NCBI RefSeq assembly: GCF_015223195.1
Contig: NZ_JADFUA010000014.1
Coordinates: forward strand, 1-64,000
Reading direction: 5' to 3'
Origin: Chitinilyticum piscinae
GTDB lineage: Bacteria; Pseudomonadota; Gammaproteobacteria; Burkholderiales; Chitinibacteraceae
DNA length: 64,000 bases
Below, one piece after another: positions 1 through 8,920 of this stretch. The stretch's first letter is position 1; every line of letters begins with the position of its first letter. Both the position numbers and the translations under genes were made by a program. The notes under the pieces were generated by a model. It ran no database searches, was not told the DNA's origin, and saw nothing but the letters and a program-made list of their open reading frames with translations.

Positions 1-132
1 CTCTATAACCAGCATTTGCCACAGCGGGCGCTACAGCACCAATCCCCCCTTCAAGCGATGAAGCATTGGCAGAAGCAAAGGCCCGAGTTATTCAAAAAGC
101 GTGTAATCAATCGAGCGGGACTGGACACGTAG
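1..132 (+). mobile_element. IS481-like transposase, C-terminal end (cut by window edge)
   Basis: The frame is open from the first base and ends at TAG 130-132, giving the last 43 residues of a protein. It reads LYNQHLPQRAL, then PLQAMKHWQKQRPELF and KKRVINRAGLDT. This is the typical C-terminal tail of IS481-type DDE transposases (integrase core followed by a basic tail with PLxAMxxW and RPELF). The start and catalytic residues lie outside the window. An insertion sequence therefore borders the CRISPR locus on its left side. Confidence 0.7.
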
Positions 133-197
133 GAAGCCGATGATTTGTTCTCCCGAATAACGCAATTCATGTCCACTCTCCTTGGATAGGGGTGACG

Positions 198-233
198 CAG
201 TCCCCGCCTAGACTTCCCGAAGGAGATTAAGAC
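198..233 (+). repeat. Orphan degenerate CRISPR repeat
   Basis: These 36 bases match the repeat of the two arrays further right (21417 and 25873) apart from scattered changes: the first three bases, C to T in the CCCGCCCAG block, TTT to TTC in the middle and one G to A before ATTAAGAC. The 8-base 3' handle ATTAAGAC is intact. No second repeat follows, so this is a solitary remnant, probably of a lost array at the far end of the locus. Confidence 0.75.
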
Positions 234-595
234 TTGCCCTCTCCGACTATTTCTAGAGCGCAATATGTAGTGCTCAACTGAAATCCCGCAAGCTTGTCAT
301 ACCCGCAGATAAACGCTAGTCGTTAATACTTCGTGCATCCTCACACTGCAGGAGCAAGACGGTGAATTACCTGCTTATCGGCCACTTGAGTGATCAGACG
401 CGGCATGTTCGAAACGCGCGGCAAACGCCCCCCCATCACATCAAGATCTGCACACCGGATAGTAATTGGATGTCGCAGAACATGATTCACCACACCGATG
501 TGGTGTGGTTGGCCCGTTTCATCCGACATATCGTTACCCAGATCGCACGCAAAATCGTTTCCCCAGTGCAAGCTCTGCAAGGAGATAAGCCGACT
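234..595. other. Spacer region before csx16, no clear gene
   Basis: Short frames are open here on both strands, including a plus-strand one from 362 that runs in frame into the small ORF at 596. None shows a recognisable domain or a convincing ribosome binding site. I treat it as intergenic, probably holding the promoter of the csx16-GTPase group. Confidence 0.4.
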
Positions 596-679
596 ATGCC
601 ACAGTTGCTAGCATCCATTCTTGCCATAGCTGCTGTGATTTCGCTGCAGCAAGGCACTTCGGCGAGGGCGGCCACATGA
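596..679 (+). CDS. Possible 27-aa leader peptide coupled to csx16
   Basis: An AAGGAG-type site at about 579-584 precedes ATG 596, and the frame reads MPQLLASILAIAAVISLQQ and ends TSARAAT. Its stop overlaps the csx16 start as ATGA (676-679), the usual sign of translational coupling. The hydrophobic core resembles a short membrane or signal-like segment. The frame is open further upstream, so this could be the end of a longer 105-residue ORF starting at 362. No family is recognised and the peptide may not be real. Confidence 0.3.
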   Translation: MPQLLASILAIAAVISLQQGTSARAAT

Positions 680-993
680 CGATCTGGTTTGTTTCGCGCC
701 ATGCGGGGGCGATAGCTTGGGCGAAAGCCAGAGGCTTACCGATAGATCGTTGGGTGACACATCTGGATGTGGCGTTGATACAGACCGGCGATACGGTAAT
801 CGGCACGCTACCGGTGCATCTGGCCGGGCAAGTCTGTGACTGCGGGGCAGGGTTCTATTTCCTGTCGCTTGATGTGCCTGAGCATTGGCGCGGCCAGGAG
901 TTAACGACCGAGCAGATGCAGCAGGTCAGTTGTTCACTGCGGCGCTATCAGATTACGCCTATGCACGATGCACCGGGCTGGCCTTCCAGCTAG
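676..993 (+). CDS. csx16: CRISPR-associated protein Csx16 (VVA1548 family)
   Basis: A 105-residue protein beginning MTIWFVSRHAGAIAWA, followed by DRWVTHLDV, GDTVIGTLPVHLA, FLSLDVP and RGQELT. These are the hallmark blocks of the Csx16 family found beside type III CRISPR systems. Csx16 has been linked to cleavage of cyclic oligoadenylate second messengers (ring nuclease activity); I recall this from recent work and cannot check it here. Such an activity would switch off the CARF nuclease encoded at 3501-4766. The start overlaps the stop of the small upstream ORF. It leads a plus-strand group with the glycine-zipper protein and two GTPases. Length is normal for the family. Confidence 0.85.
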   Translation: MTIWFVSRHAGAIAWAKARGLPIDRWVTHLDVALIQTGDTVIGTLPVHLAGQVCDCGAGFYFLSLDVPEHWRGQELTTEQMQQVSCSLRRYQITPMHDAPGWPSS

Positions 994-1073
994 CCAAGCT
1001 TGGCTACGCGTCCAGAGGCGATGCCTTTTGTATGCTTCCCATCATCAGCAAAACACATAGAGGAGTACACACC

Positions 1074-1259
1074 ATGACCTTTGTTTCCATTCTCAAGCAG
1101 GCAACCCTGGGAGCCGCTGGCGGTGTGGCACTGATTACGGCGTTACCGATTTTCGGCGCGGTAGGGGCGATTACCGCCACCGGTGCGGCCGTGGGCGCAA
1201 CTATGGGCGCAGTGCTCGGCGTCTGCGATGCCATCCGCGATGAGGAAAACAGCGTGTAA
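1074..1259 (+). CDS. Small glycine-zipper membrane protein
   Basis: A 61-residue protein with a good ribosome site (GAGGAG, about 10 bases before ATG 1074). Residues 10-50 are almost entirely Gly, Ala, Val, Ile and Thr, with GxxxG-like spacing (GAAGGVALITALPIF, then GAVGAITATGAAVGATMGA). The tail is charged (DAIRDEENSV). This suggests two short membrane-inserting helices. It lies between csx16 and a GTPase whose own C-terminus is a similar glycine zipper, so the two may meet at a membrane. No named family is recognised. Confidence 0.6.
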   Translation: MTFVSILKQATLGAAGGVALITALPIFGAVGAITATGAAVGATMGAVLGVCDAIRDEENSV

Positions 1260-1347
1260 TAACCAGAAGCTTGCTGGCCACGTTTTATTTCACCGCTCTG
1301 CCATCATAACTTCAAGCCAATCTGTATCCACATCCAGGAGAACGCAC

Positions 1348-2349
1348 ATGAAAAACGAAACTCAGACCATCGCTCAGGCTCAGAACGATATTTTCTCGAT
1401 CCTAGAGCACGACATTCTCAGCTCCAACGCGCCGGAATCGGAAAAAGTGAAGATGCTGCGCAATCTGCAGCACCTGAAAGCACAAAAGCTGAATCTGCTG
1501 ATCACAGGCGCAACCGGGGTGGGCAAGAGCAGCACCATCAATGCGCTGTTCGATACCGAGGTGGCCAGGGTAGGCACCAGCCCGGAACCGGAGACGATGG
1601 ACATCGCCAAATACGAGCTGGGCAATCTGGTGATCTGGGATAGCCCGGGGCTGGGCGATGGCAAGGAGGCCGACAACCGTCATGCCAAAGGGATCATCAG
1701 CAAGCTCAACGAGCTGGATCAGAATGGCCAACCGCTGATTGATGTGGTGCTGGTACTGCTGGATGCAGGCAGCCGCGATATGGGTACGGCATTTCAGCTG
1801 ATCAACGAAATTGTCATCCCGAATCTCGGTAACCAGACTGACCGGTTGATTGTGGCGTTGAACCAGGCGGATATGGCGATGAGGGGGCGCCACTGGGATT
1901 TCGAGGCGAATCGCCCGCAGCCACCGCTTTCCACCTTCCTGGACGAGAAGGTTACTTCGGTGGCGCGCCGGATCAAGGAAAGCACTGGCGTGAGCGTTGA
2001 GCCGATGTATTTTTCCGCGGGATACAAGGAGGGCTACGAATGCCAGCATCCGTACAACCTCGCCAAATTGCTGTATTTCATCGTGCGCAATGCGCCGGCA
2101 GAAAAGCGGATCGTGCTGGTCGACACTACCAACAAGCAGCAGGAAATGTGGGAGGACAACGATGAGCTGGAGGATTACATAGAGGAAACCCGAAAAACCA
2201 TGTGGCAATCCGTCACCGAGTGCGCTAGCAAGGGCGTAGATATCGGGGGAAATATCGGCGGATTTTTCGGGGAAACCGGAAGGACGATTGGCAAGGCAAT
2301 CGGAGGGGCCGTCGGGGCTGTAGTGGGGTTTTTCAGTAGTTTCTGGTGA
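1348..2349 (+). CDS. Era/YfjP-like GTPase with C-terminal glycine zipper
   Basis: ATG 1348 follows CAGGAG at 1335-1340; the product is 333 residues. An N-terminal helix (1-48) precedes a TRAFAC GTPase domain: Walker A GATGVGKSST at 54-63, a conserved Thr in PETMD at 81-85, Walker B DSPGLGD at 98-104 and G4 motif NQAD at 172-175. Residues after about 285 form an acidic helix. The last 40 residues are a glycine-rich zipper (GGNIGGFFGE, GKAIGGAVGAVVGFF) that could insert in a membrane. The family is that of stand-alone 50S-binding-like GTPases common in islands; none is a classical CRISPR gene. A related GTPase follows 79 bases downstream, and csx16 lies upstream on the same strand. Confidence 0.8.
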   Translation: MKNETQTIAQAQNDIFSILEHDILSSNAPESEKVKMLRNLQHLKAQKLNLLITGATGVGKSSTINALFDTEVARVGTSPEPETMDIAKYELGNLVIWDSPGLGDGKEADNRHAKGIISKLNELDQNGQPLIDVVLVLLDAGSRDMGTAFQLINEIVIPNLGNQTDRLIVALNQADMAMRGRHWDFEANRPQPPLSTFLDEKVTSVARRIKESTGVSVEPMYFSAGYKEGYECQHPYNLAKLLYFIVRNAPAEKRIVLVDTTNKQQEMWEDNDELEDYIEETRKTMWQSVTECASKGVDIGGNIGGFFGETGRTIGKAIGGAVGAVVGFFSSFW

Positions 2350-2428
2350 CTTCGTTCCACACACTTTCGCCTCGATAACTTCAGGGTTCATTGCACACCG
2401 AGCAAACAGCCTCTTCAGGAGACATTGC

Positions 2429-3151
2429 ATGAGTCAATACAGCACCTACCGCCTCGGCGACATCTCCCGAAAGCTGGATCACGCCCGCTTTTACCCGCTG
2501 GATGTGATGGTGACTGGTGTAACCGGCGCCGGAAAATCATCGACGCTGAACGCGCTGTTCCTGCGTGAGATTGCCCGTGTGGGTCGTGGATGCGAGCCTG
2601 AAACTATGGGTATCGATCACTACAGAATGAATGAACGCATCCGCCTGTGGGACACGCCGGGGCTGGGCGATGGCATTGCGGCTGATCTGCGCCACCAGAA
2701 GGCGATGATTGATCTGCTAACACGCACTTACACGCATCAGGATGGCGTATTCGGACTGATCGACCTTGCACTGGTGGTGATTGATGGCAGTGGTCGTGAT
2801 CTGGGGGCGACCTATAGCCTAATCAACGATACCTTGCTGCCTTATTTGGCGGCGGATCGGGTGATGGTGGTAATCAATCAGGCTGATATTGCCATGAAAG
2901 GGAGGCACTGGGACGACGAGCGACGCAAGCCTCTGCCTGCACTGCGGGAGTTTCTGGACGATAAAGCACTTTCGATCCAGAAGCGCGTGCGCGAAGCAAC
3001 TGGACTCTCCATTCGCAAGCCGATCTATTACTCAGCCGAGTACCATTACAACATCCCCGCATTTTTCGACTTCATCATCGAGCATATACCAACTAAGCGG
3101 CGCAATCTGGACATCTGTTCACAGAGAATCGCAAGCGGATTCCGCAGGTAA
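2429..3151 (+). CDS. Second Era/YfjP-like GTPase, without the glycine-zipper tail
   Basis: A 240-residue paralogue of the preceding protein; AGGAGA lies just before ATG 2429. Motifs are GVTGAGKSST at 30-39, PETMG at 57-61, DTPGLGD at 75-81 and NQAD at 150-153, in the same order and spacing. The extended N-terminal helix and the acidic and glycine-zipper C-terminus of the first GTPase are missing; the protein stops after SQRIASGFRR, soon after the G domain. It may be a soluble partner that forms heterodimers with the first GTPase. The short end may also reflect erosion, because about 350 bases without a gene follow. Confidence 0.78.
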   Translation: MSQYSTYRLGDISRKLDHARFYPLDVMVTGVTGAGKSSTLNALFLREIARVGRGCEPETMGIDHYRMNERIRLWDTPGLGDGIAADLRHQKAMIDLLTRTYTHQDGVFGLIDLALVVIDGSGRDLGATYSLINDTLLPYLAADRVMVVINQADIAMKGRHWDDERRKPLPALREFLDDKALSIQKRVREATGLSIRKPIYYSAEYHYNIPAFFDFIIEHIPTKRRNLDICSQRIASGFRR

Positions 3152-3500
3152 ATACACCTGCCTGCCAGAGTCTGAAGAGGATATCCAGGTAGGGTCGAGG
3201 CTGCCAACATATTGGCGCATTCACCTAACGATGATGGACATTTCACTAAGCCTGCCTGTCTCAGAAAGTGAATCGGTTTACTGGCTCTTTGAATCAAACT
3301 GAGGCAAGTGGGCGAATACCACAAGTCGCAGTTGTCAGCACCTACGACAGGGGTTCCAGCCTTACAGGCGAAGCGATGAAATTATCGAGAAAATTGCAGG
3401 CATTTTCAGATCACTTGTACGAAGAGGCGTAGTCGACCACTGAATCGCGTGCAAAAGGGGCAATCGAAACAACACCGCTAACCGGAAAAAGCCACAAGGC
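3152..3500. other. Intergenic region with a possible gene remnant
   Basis: No intact gene lies between the second GTPase and the convergent CARF nuclease. At about 3360-3442 one plus frame reads RRSDEIIEKIAGIFRSLV and ends RRGVVDH, without a start, and looks like the tail of a lost protein. I see no clear terminator. Confidence 0.35.
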
Positions 3501-4766
3501 TCATGCACCAGATGTACCCCGAATGCTGGCGAACAGCTCTTCTTTACTGTAGATGACAGTGATGCCACTGACTTTGCACCGCTGACTGAAGCTCTTCTTG
3601 GTAATGAGCTGCGATTTGTTGATTTTCCCGCTATCGAGTTGGTGTGTGCCTTGTGGGCCAATGAATAGCAGTTTGGTGGTTCTACCAAAACGGTCACCCA
3701 AGCTACTGATCTGCTTTTCTATGTCTTGACTATCTTTGCCGGGAGGAAAGTCGGTTTTTATTTCGATCAATCGGGCTTGCCCTCGGTAGTTGAGCAGCAA
3801 ATCCAGTTCACGTTTGTAATCGTCGCTGTCGGGCGATCCGGCGATGTTGCTGATGACGGACGCTTCAGGAATGCCGGCCTCGATCACCCAGTGCCGTACC
3901 AGTTGTTCCAGCCAGATTCCGCTAATCCAAGCGCGCAAGTGTCTACCCTTCTTTTTGGCTGCGTTACCGGGCACAACCAAATGTTCGCCCATATCCCTAA
4001 TCTCATCCGGCGCGAGCGCGGAAAACGCATTAAGCCATTGGCGCTCGGCGGCATCCGGCGGATTACCAAGCTCACTCCAGGTCAACGTAAGACTAGGGGA
4101 ATTCCAGTCCTGTTTGCTGCGGCCTTCGCTCCAGACTTTGGCCAAACGGGCCAGCAGGGCCTCGAGCGCGGGTTCACGTTCGGTGAGCGCATTCCAGATA
4201 TTCTGCGCCAGTAGCAGGCTGTTCGGGCTATCACACAGGGGATTGGTGTGATTTTCTCTGACTTGCACGTTATGCAGTCTGGCTATAGCGCTTGGGCTGG
4301 CATCAACAAAGGGGACACGCTCGACAGCGTAACCGCATACATCAGGAGCGACGCTCAAACTCTGGATATCGAATGCATCCTGCGCTTTATAGTCTAGTTC
4401 ATCCCAATCTAGCGCAGTCAGCAGCACAGCGGTAAGCGCTTTGGTTCCACCAGTAAAATTCAGTCGACGTGGGCGTCCGGCAAACTGAGCGTCATTCAGT
4501 AGCGGCTGCAGTACTTCGTGAACCCAACGCTGGCAACACTCAATGTCCTCGGCAACCAGCTGATGGATTTTATCAGGGCGATGGATTGTCACTTGCGGCA
4601 ATTCGGTTTTCAGCACTTCGGTAAACCGATCGGCGTCTTCCTGCATCTGTTTGCTGACAATCAGAATGAGATCGTCTGGCTTACGGGTGAGGCAGGCTTC
4701 CAGCTCCGGCTGGTTGAACCTGGAAATGATGCAGACATAAATTGGGCTTGCTTCGTGACGGAGCAA
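3501..4766 (-). CDS. Card1/Can2-like CARF nuclease (cyclic oligoadenylate-activated)
   Basis: 421 residues. The frame extends upstream to 4799, but GGAGGA at 4773-4778 lies six bases before TTG 4764-4766, so I take TTG as the start. The N-terminal CARF domain has the strand YVCIISRFNQPEL and the ligand motif NFTGGTK at 103-109. The C-terminal PD-(D/E)xK nuclease has E320, D322 (ELDLLLNY) and E335-x-K337 (LIEIKTDF). This order matches the Card1/Can2 (DUF1887) family, metal-dependent nucleases that degrade nucleic acid when Cas10-made cyclic oligoadenylate binds the CARF domain. All key residues appear present. It is the last gene of the cmr operon, 74 bases after the RNase H-like gene. About 50 residues longer than the shortest family members. 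Confidence 0.85.
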   Translation of the reverse strand: MLRHEASPIYVCIISRFNQPELEACLTRKPDDLILIVSKQMQEDADRFTEVLKTELPQVTIHRPDKIHQLVAEDIECCQRWVHEVLQPLLNDAQFAGRPRRLNFTGGTKALTAVLLTALDWDELDYKAQDAFDIQSLSVAPDVCGYAVERVPFVDASPSAIARLHNVQVRENHTNPLCDSPNSLLLAQNIWNALTEREPALEALLARLAKVWSEGRSKQDWNSPSLTLTWSELGNPPDAAERQWLNAFSALAPDEIRDMGEHLVVPGNAAKKKGRHLRAWISGIWLEQLVRHWVIEAGIPEASVISNIAGSPDSDDYKRELDLLLNYRGQARLIEIKTDFPPGKDSQDIEKQISSLGDRFGRTTKLLFIGPQGTHQLDSGKINKSQLITKKSFSQRCKVSGITVIYSKEELFASIRGTSGA

Positions 4767-4840
4767 GGTATTTCCTCCTAACGTGCGCCCACCCACCAAA
4801 ATTCAAGTGGCTGGGTGGCGATACATTTAAGCATAGATGT

Positions 4841-7636
4841 TCAATGGAAGTTAAATGGCAGGGTGGCGCGCAGTAGCGCCAAGGGCTCGGCAAGCGTCAA
4901 ACCTGCCTGCGGCACGTTAGGAAGTTCCTGGATCAACGAGGTCAGCGAGACGCCTGTCGCATTGACACCTTCCAGTTTTAGCCGCTCGGCCAAACGATGC
5001 AAAACCAGACCCATCCAGCGCAGGGTAAGCCCGGCTTCGTCAGCAGTGCAGGCGTCGATGGCCTGATTAATGAATTCGCTTGCGAGCGCAGCCTTACCCG
5101 AATTGACCAGAAGCCAGGCTCGGTAGGCGTTGATGAGCGGCCAGGGATGGTCATCGATGTCGCGTTCCCATTTATCCTGCGTGGCCAGGTAGTCGGTGAT
5201 TACCGCGTGCATCAATGCCGGTCGAGTAATGCAGGCGCGCAACAGCAGATGCTGGTCAAATCGCTGTTCATGTCCACTAGCAGCAAGTGAACGGGCGGCA
5301 TCTGGTAGATTGGCCTTACGAGTGACATCACGGAAGTGTCGAGTTAGTTCAGCTTCCAGTTCAGTATCGCCAAGCGGTCCGTCCATTAAGACGATCAAGC
5401 GATACACGCTGGTCTGACCGGCTTCACGCTGTGCCTGGATCGGGTCGCTCAGGCTCGCAAAAGTAGTCAAAGCCTGATCGAACTCAGTCAGCGCAGTGTC
5501 GAGCTCACCCTTGAAGGCGTACAGTTGCCCCAATGCCGAGCAAAGCTTGGCGCGGTTGAGTTTGCCAACCGTGGCGATGGGTTGTTGTCGCCAGTCTTCG
5601 AGTTCAGTGCGCAGCAGGTCGAAATCGAAATAGTTGGTGGAAAGCGTTGCAACGCGCAGTAGGGTTTCGCAGCATTGCGGCGCCATCTCATCGCGCAGTT
5701 CACGGGCCAGTTCAATGCAGCGGCTAACTAGTTCTGGCTCGATGCGCCCACGATGGTTGGCGAGAGCCAGACGTGCTGCGGCAAACTCCAGTTGCAGCGG
5801 GCCACTGAACTGCTCGCCCTCCGGCCGCCAGTCATCAAGCCATTGCAAGGCATGAGCCAGCGTGGTCAGCCGGTATTGCTTCAGCCGCAATGAAGTTTGG
5901 ACGGCGTCGAGGTAATGCCGCCATTGATGCGGAGACTTACGGGTTCTTTGGCCGAGCTCATGCAGGTAGCTGTGAATCAAACCGCTCGAATTTTCTTCAT
6001 CCAGTGCACCACACAGCGCATACCAGTCGCTGGCGGATAGGGTGGCCTGGCGGCTTATCGCCAGATACAGGCGCTCCATGGCGGCTTGATCCGGACGCAG
6101 CAGGCAATGTCCTTGCAGCAGCGATTTTTTGAGCCGATCGCGAGAAACGGCTGCCGGACTGCCCCAAGTAAACGCCACAGCATCGACATAGCCGTTATAT
6201 GGATGGCCTTCTTTGCCAATGATGTTGAGCCGCAAGATCAGGCGCTGGAAGCGCTCCGGGTCCAAGTCGTGCAATTCACTGCTGATGATTTCTTCGAGCG
6301 CGTCGAGGCGCATGCCATTCTTGTACTGACCTCGATTTTCAATGTGACATTGAATGACATTCTGGCAATCTGACCGAAAGGGAAGTTGCATCAGCACCCA
6401 GCGCACCACTTGGCGAACATGGTTAATCCAGTGAATGCCCTGACTTCCAGCATCGTTGGCGGTAAAGCCAAACAGCCCGACCCGTGCTGACATCAAGCAG
6501 GCCACGGCGTCATCCACCTCTTGAGCGGATTCATCGGCAGCATGAAACCCTTTTTTGAGTGGAGGTAGTTTGATGCCTTGCGGAATCGCAAGCGCAACAA
6601 TGCGCCCTAGGTCCTTGTCGCTGTAGGGCAGATCGTCGGCCTTCTGGTCGAAATGCTGGCCAGTTTCATCAATCAGGATGTCCCATTGCGCGGCAGGTTG
6701 CAGGTAGCGAAGGCTGTTTGGGTGATGCCCCTCCACCAGTACCACGGAAGGTAAATGACTGGTGTAGCTGCCTGCCGAAGCTTTATGGCGAACGGCCTGT
6801 TTTTGCAGGAACTTCTGCAGTTTATTCAACGTGATGTCGAGGTGTTTGGAAACCCACTTTCCTTCACTGTTTTTGGCAGCATCAAACCAGGCTCGGAACT
6901 CCGGTGTGTCGCCGTGCTTATTCCAGCGCTGAAGCAATTCATCTGCCAGCGCACGAGCCTTTTCGCCTTTTTTGCGCATTTGGGTTATTTCACTGGCTAG
7001 AGATGGCATGCAGATAGCGCGTTTCAGTAATTGCTGTTCGATGCGTTCGCACTGGGCGCGATTGTCCGTCGTATCCTCCCAAGCGGTATGTTTGAAGAGT
7101 TCGAACAGTAACTGCTTATCGCTATTTTCCTGCATTTCAACAAGCGCATCTTTAGCAGGCATCGCTGCCAGATAAGGTTGCTGGTTTGTCTCTAGGGCAA
7201 TGGCTATAGCAGGTTCGGACACCGCCTCCGTTGGCGCACACCGCGAGCTATCTGCCGTGATTCCGCATTCGATCAGTGGAACAACAGGTGTTGCTGGGGG
7301 GGCGGATAGCGGCACAGTGTCACCCGATTCAGACGATGTACCTCCTCTACCCTTAAGAACACACCAGCCACCAAACTGACTGAATGCGCGCCCGGCATCA
7401 GGAAAACGCGCGATGGCCAGCAGCCAAGGCAAGGCGGGAGTGGATTCGTCACCCAGAATCCAGTCCGGCTGGCCTTGCACTTTATCCAGTTCCTGATGCA
7501 AGGTAATCAGCGTCTCTGCCCCCACTTGCAACCATGTTGCCTGCAGCGTATCCGGCAACGCAACGGCCAGCTCAGGCAAACACAGTACATGCCCTTGCAG
7601 TTGCGAAGATGGCATGAGTTGCATCAGGGGCGACAT
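4841..7636 (-). CDS. Large RNase H-like (DUF3800-like) and helical-repeat protein in the cmr operon
   Basis: 931 residues from ATG 7636, preceded by AAAGGAAAG; the frame is open to 7720. Residues 1-100 and 180-290 are mostly helical, separated by a Pro/Ser-rich linker. Residues 300-495 look like an RNase H-fold nuclease related to DUF3800: WDILIDETG (D323, E324), a long insert with GRIVALAIP, then HIENRGQYKNG (E433) and YVDAVAFTWG (D485) as candidate metal ligands. The rest is alpha-helical with TPR-like units, clearest near 700-725 (CSALGQLYAFKGELDTALTE). It lies between cmr6 (134 bases) and the CARF nuclease (74 bases) on the same strand, so it is a likely ancillary nuclease or scaffold of this type III system. 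I do not recognise it as a named Cas family. Confidence 0.7.
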   Translation of the reverse strand: MSPLMQLMPSSQLQGHVLCLPELAVALPDTLQATWLQVGAETLITLHQELDKVQGQPDWILGDESTPALPWLLAIARFPDAGRAFSQFGGWCVLKGRGGTSSESGDTVPLSAPPATPVVPLIECGITADSSRCAPTEAVSEPAIAIALETNQQPYLAAMPAKDALVEMQENSDKQLLFELFKHTAWEDTTDNRAQCERIEQQLLKRAICMPSLASEITQMRKKGEKARALADELLQRWNKHGDTPEFRAWFDAAKNSEGKWVSKHLDITLNKLQKFLQKQAVRHKASAGSYTSHLPSVVLVEGHHPNSLRYLQPAAQWDILIDETGQHFDQKADDLPYSDKDLGRIVALAIPQGIKLPPLKKGFHAADESAQEVDDAVACLMSARVGLFGFTANDAGSQGIHWINHVRQVVRWVLMQLPFRSDCQNVIQCHIENRGQYKNGMRLDALEEIISSELHDLDPERFQRLILRLNIIGKEGHPYNGYVDAVAFTWGSPAAVSRDRLKKSLLQGHCLLRPDQAAMERLYLAISRQATLSASDWYALCGALDEENSSGLIHSYLHELGQRTRKSPHQWRHYLDAVQTSLRLKQYRLTTLAHALQWLDDWRPEGEQFSGPLQLEFAAARLALANHRGRIEPELVSRCIELARELRDEMAPQCCETLLRVATLSTNYFDFDLLRTELEDWRQQPIATVGKLNRAKLCSALGQLYAFKGELDTALTEFDQALTTFASLSDPIQAQREAGQTSVYRLIVLMDGPLGDTELEAELTRHFRDVTRKANLPDAARSLAASGHEQRFDQHLLLRACITRPALMHAVITDYLATQDKWERDIDDHPWPLINAYRAWLLVNSGKAALASEFINQAIDACTADEAGLTLRWMGLVLHRLAERLKLEGVNATGVSLTSLIQELPNVPQAGLTLAEPLALLRATLPFNFH

Positions 7637-7770
7637 CAGACTTTCCTTTGCATAGGATTGGCGTTTATGAATATCTAGGCCTTTGGGCGGTGATCGACCT
7701 TGTATCACAACTAAGGTCACTCTGAACTCAAATGGCCGCTTTCGGAAGCAGGACAGAATTGGTCCGTTAT

Positions 7771-8910
7771 TCAGCTGGGTGGGAGTTCCGTCAGGGAGAT
7801 CAACGAATATTGATTGCCCAGCTTTTCAACTGTGGCCTTGACGACTAAATGCTTCTTGCCATCTTTCAGGCGCTTTTGCGCGGTTTCACTCAGTGTCTCG
7901 AGTGTCTCCTTGCTCTTGGGCAGAGTAAGGGATAATTTGTCGCCTGCCGCCGAGAGAATGGTCATTGCTGATTTGCCTATGTTCCAGCTCACTTTTGCGT
8001 TTTCCCAGACTTCTCCACCGGTGGCGATCCCCGATTCGTGCAATTTTTTACTTTTGAGATCTTCTTCGTTGAAGAAGCGGCCATAGCCTGCAGCGGTTTT
8101 AGCGCCGGCCCCCATCCATTCCAGTGCGAGCGTTAGTTGCTGCATGGCGGCCGTGGTATCTTGCCGGGCTTGCGTATCACTTGCTGCATTGCCGGTTAAA
8201 CGCGGGGCGATCATAAAACGGAATTCGGGTTTTTTGACCACCAGAAAGGGCACCGGAACGGGGCTGTGCCAGTCGGCCGGGGCTTTGTCGGCAAAGTCGC
8301 GTTCGCTGCGGATTTCTCCGCCCTGTTCGTACCACTTGCCCATGTGCGGAGTCATCACGTCGCTGGCCAGATGGACCGGCGCCAGAGGCAGGGCATCAAA
8401 GAAAATCAGCCCGCCGGCGGCGTCAGTTTCTGCATCATTCGCCCCTTTCACCGCACCAAACCAGCGGTTAATCAGGGTGTTGCGCTCGGTTTCGCTGGCG
8501 TGTTCCATCCAGGCTTCCACCCAGCCGCGCAGCAGGCCTTTAACACTGCTGGCGGGCAGGTAGGGTACGCCCAGCGTGTGATGCCAGGTCATGCCGTTTT
8601 CAACCGGATGGCTTAAACCTAGCCCGGTGGCAAAGTGCCAGTCGCCTTTGAAGTCCCGCACTTCTGCGCCCAGAGCTTTACCAAGAGATTCGAAGCGTTG
8701 GGCGGAGGCTTGCAGTTGCTCTTTGCTGCCCTGCGGGCCTTGCACGGTTTCCAGCCATTGCCGTTTGCCTTCGTCGCCCACTTCTACCCCGCCGTCGCGG
8801 GTTGGGATATAGCGGTTGTAAAAACGGGTGAACCACAAGCCGGTATTGGCATGCTGGTGTTTGGCGATGGGGTGATTGCCTAAGGCAGATTGGTAGATGG
8901 GTAATGTCAT
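7771..8910 (-). CDS. cmr6: Cmr6, type III-B RAMP subunit
   Basis: 379 residues from ATG 8908-8910, with AAGGTGAG just upstream; the cmr5 stop is 10 bases before. Typical Cmr6 features are the N-terminal NTGLWFTRFYNRY, TGLGLSHPVENG and the glycine-rich strand-loop LPASSVKGLLRGW that contacts RNA, then a C-terminal loop with TAAGYGRF. Cmr6 caps the 3' side of the crRNA-target duplex in the Cmr complex and binds Cmr1. The order cmr1, cas10, cmr3, cmr4, cmr5, cmr6 is complete and in the usual sequence. Confidence 0.9.
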   Translation of the reverse strand: MTLPIYQSALGNHPIAKHQHANTGLWFTRFYNRYIPTRDGGVEVGDEGKRQWLETVQGPQGSKEQLQASAQRFESLGKALGAEVRDFKGDWHFATGLGLSHPVENGMTWHHTLGVPYLPASSVKGLLRGWVEAWMEHASETERNTLINRWFGAVKGANDAETDAAGGLIFFDALPLAPVHLASDVMTPHMGKWYEQGGEIRSERDFADKAPADWHSPVPVPFLVVKKPEFRFMIAPRLTGNAASDTQARQDTTAAMQQLTLALEWMGAGAKTAAGYGRFFNEEDLKSKKLHESGIATGGEVWENAKVSWNIGKSAMTILSAAGDKLSLTLPKSKETLETLSETAQKRLKDGKKHLVVKATVEKLGNQYSLISLTELPPS

Positions 8911-8920
8911 GGGACTCACC

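Noticed and set aside
341-580. 79-codon minus-strand frame upstream of csx16
   Set aside because: It competes with plus-strand frames, lacks a clear ribosome site and has no known motif.
1402-2430. Long minus-strand frame opposite the first GTPase
   Set aside because: It mirrors a gene with clear GTP-binding motifs and has no recognisable motif of its own; it is an antisense shadow in GC-rich DNA.
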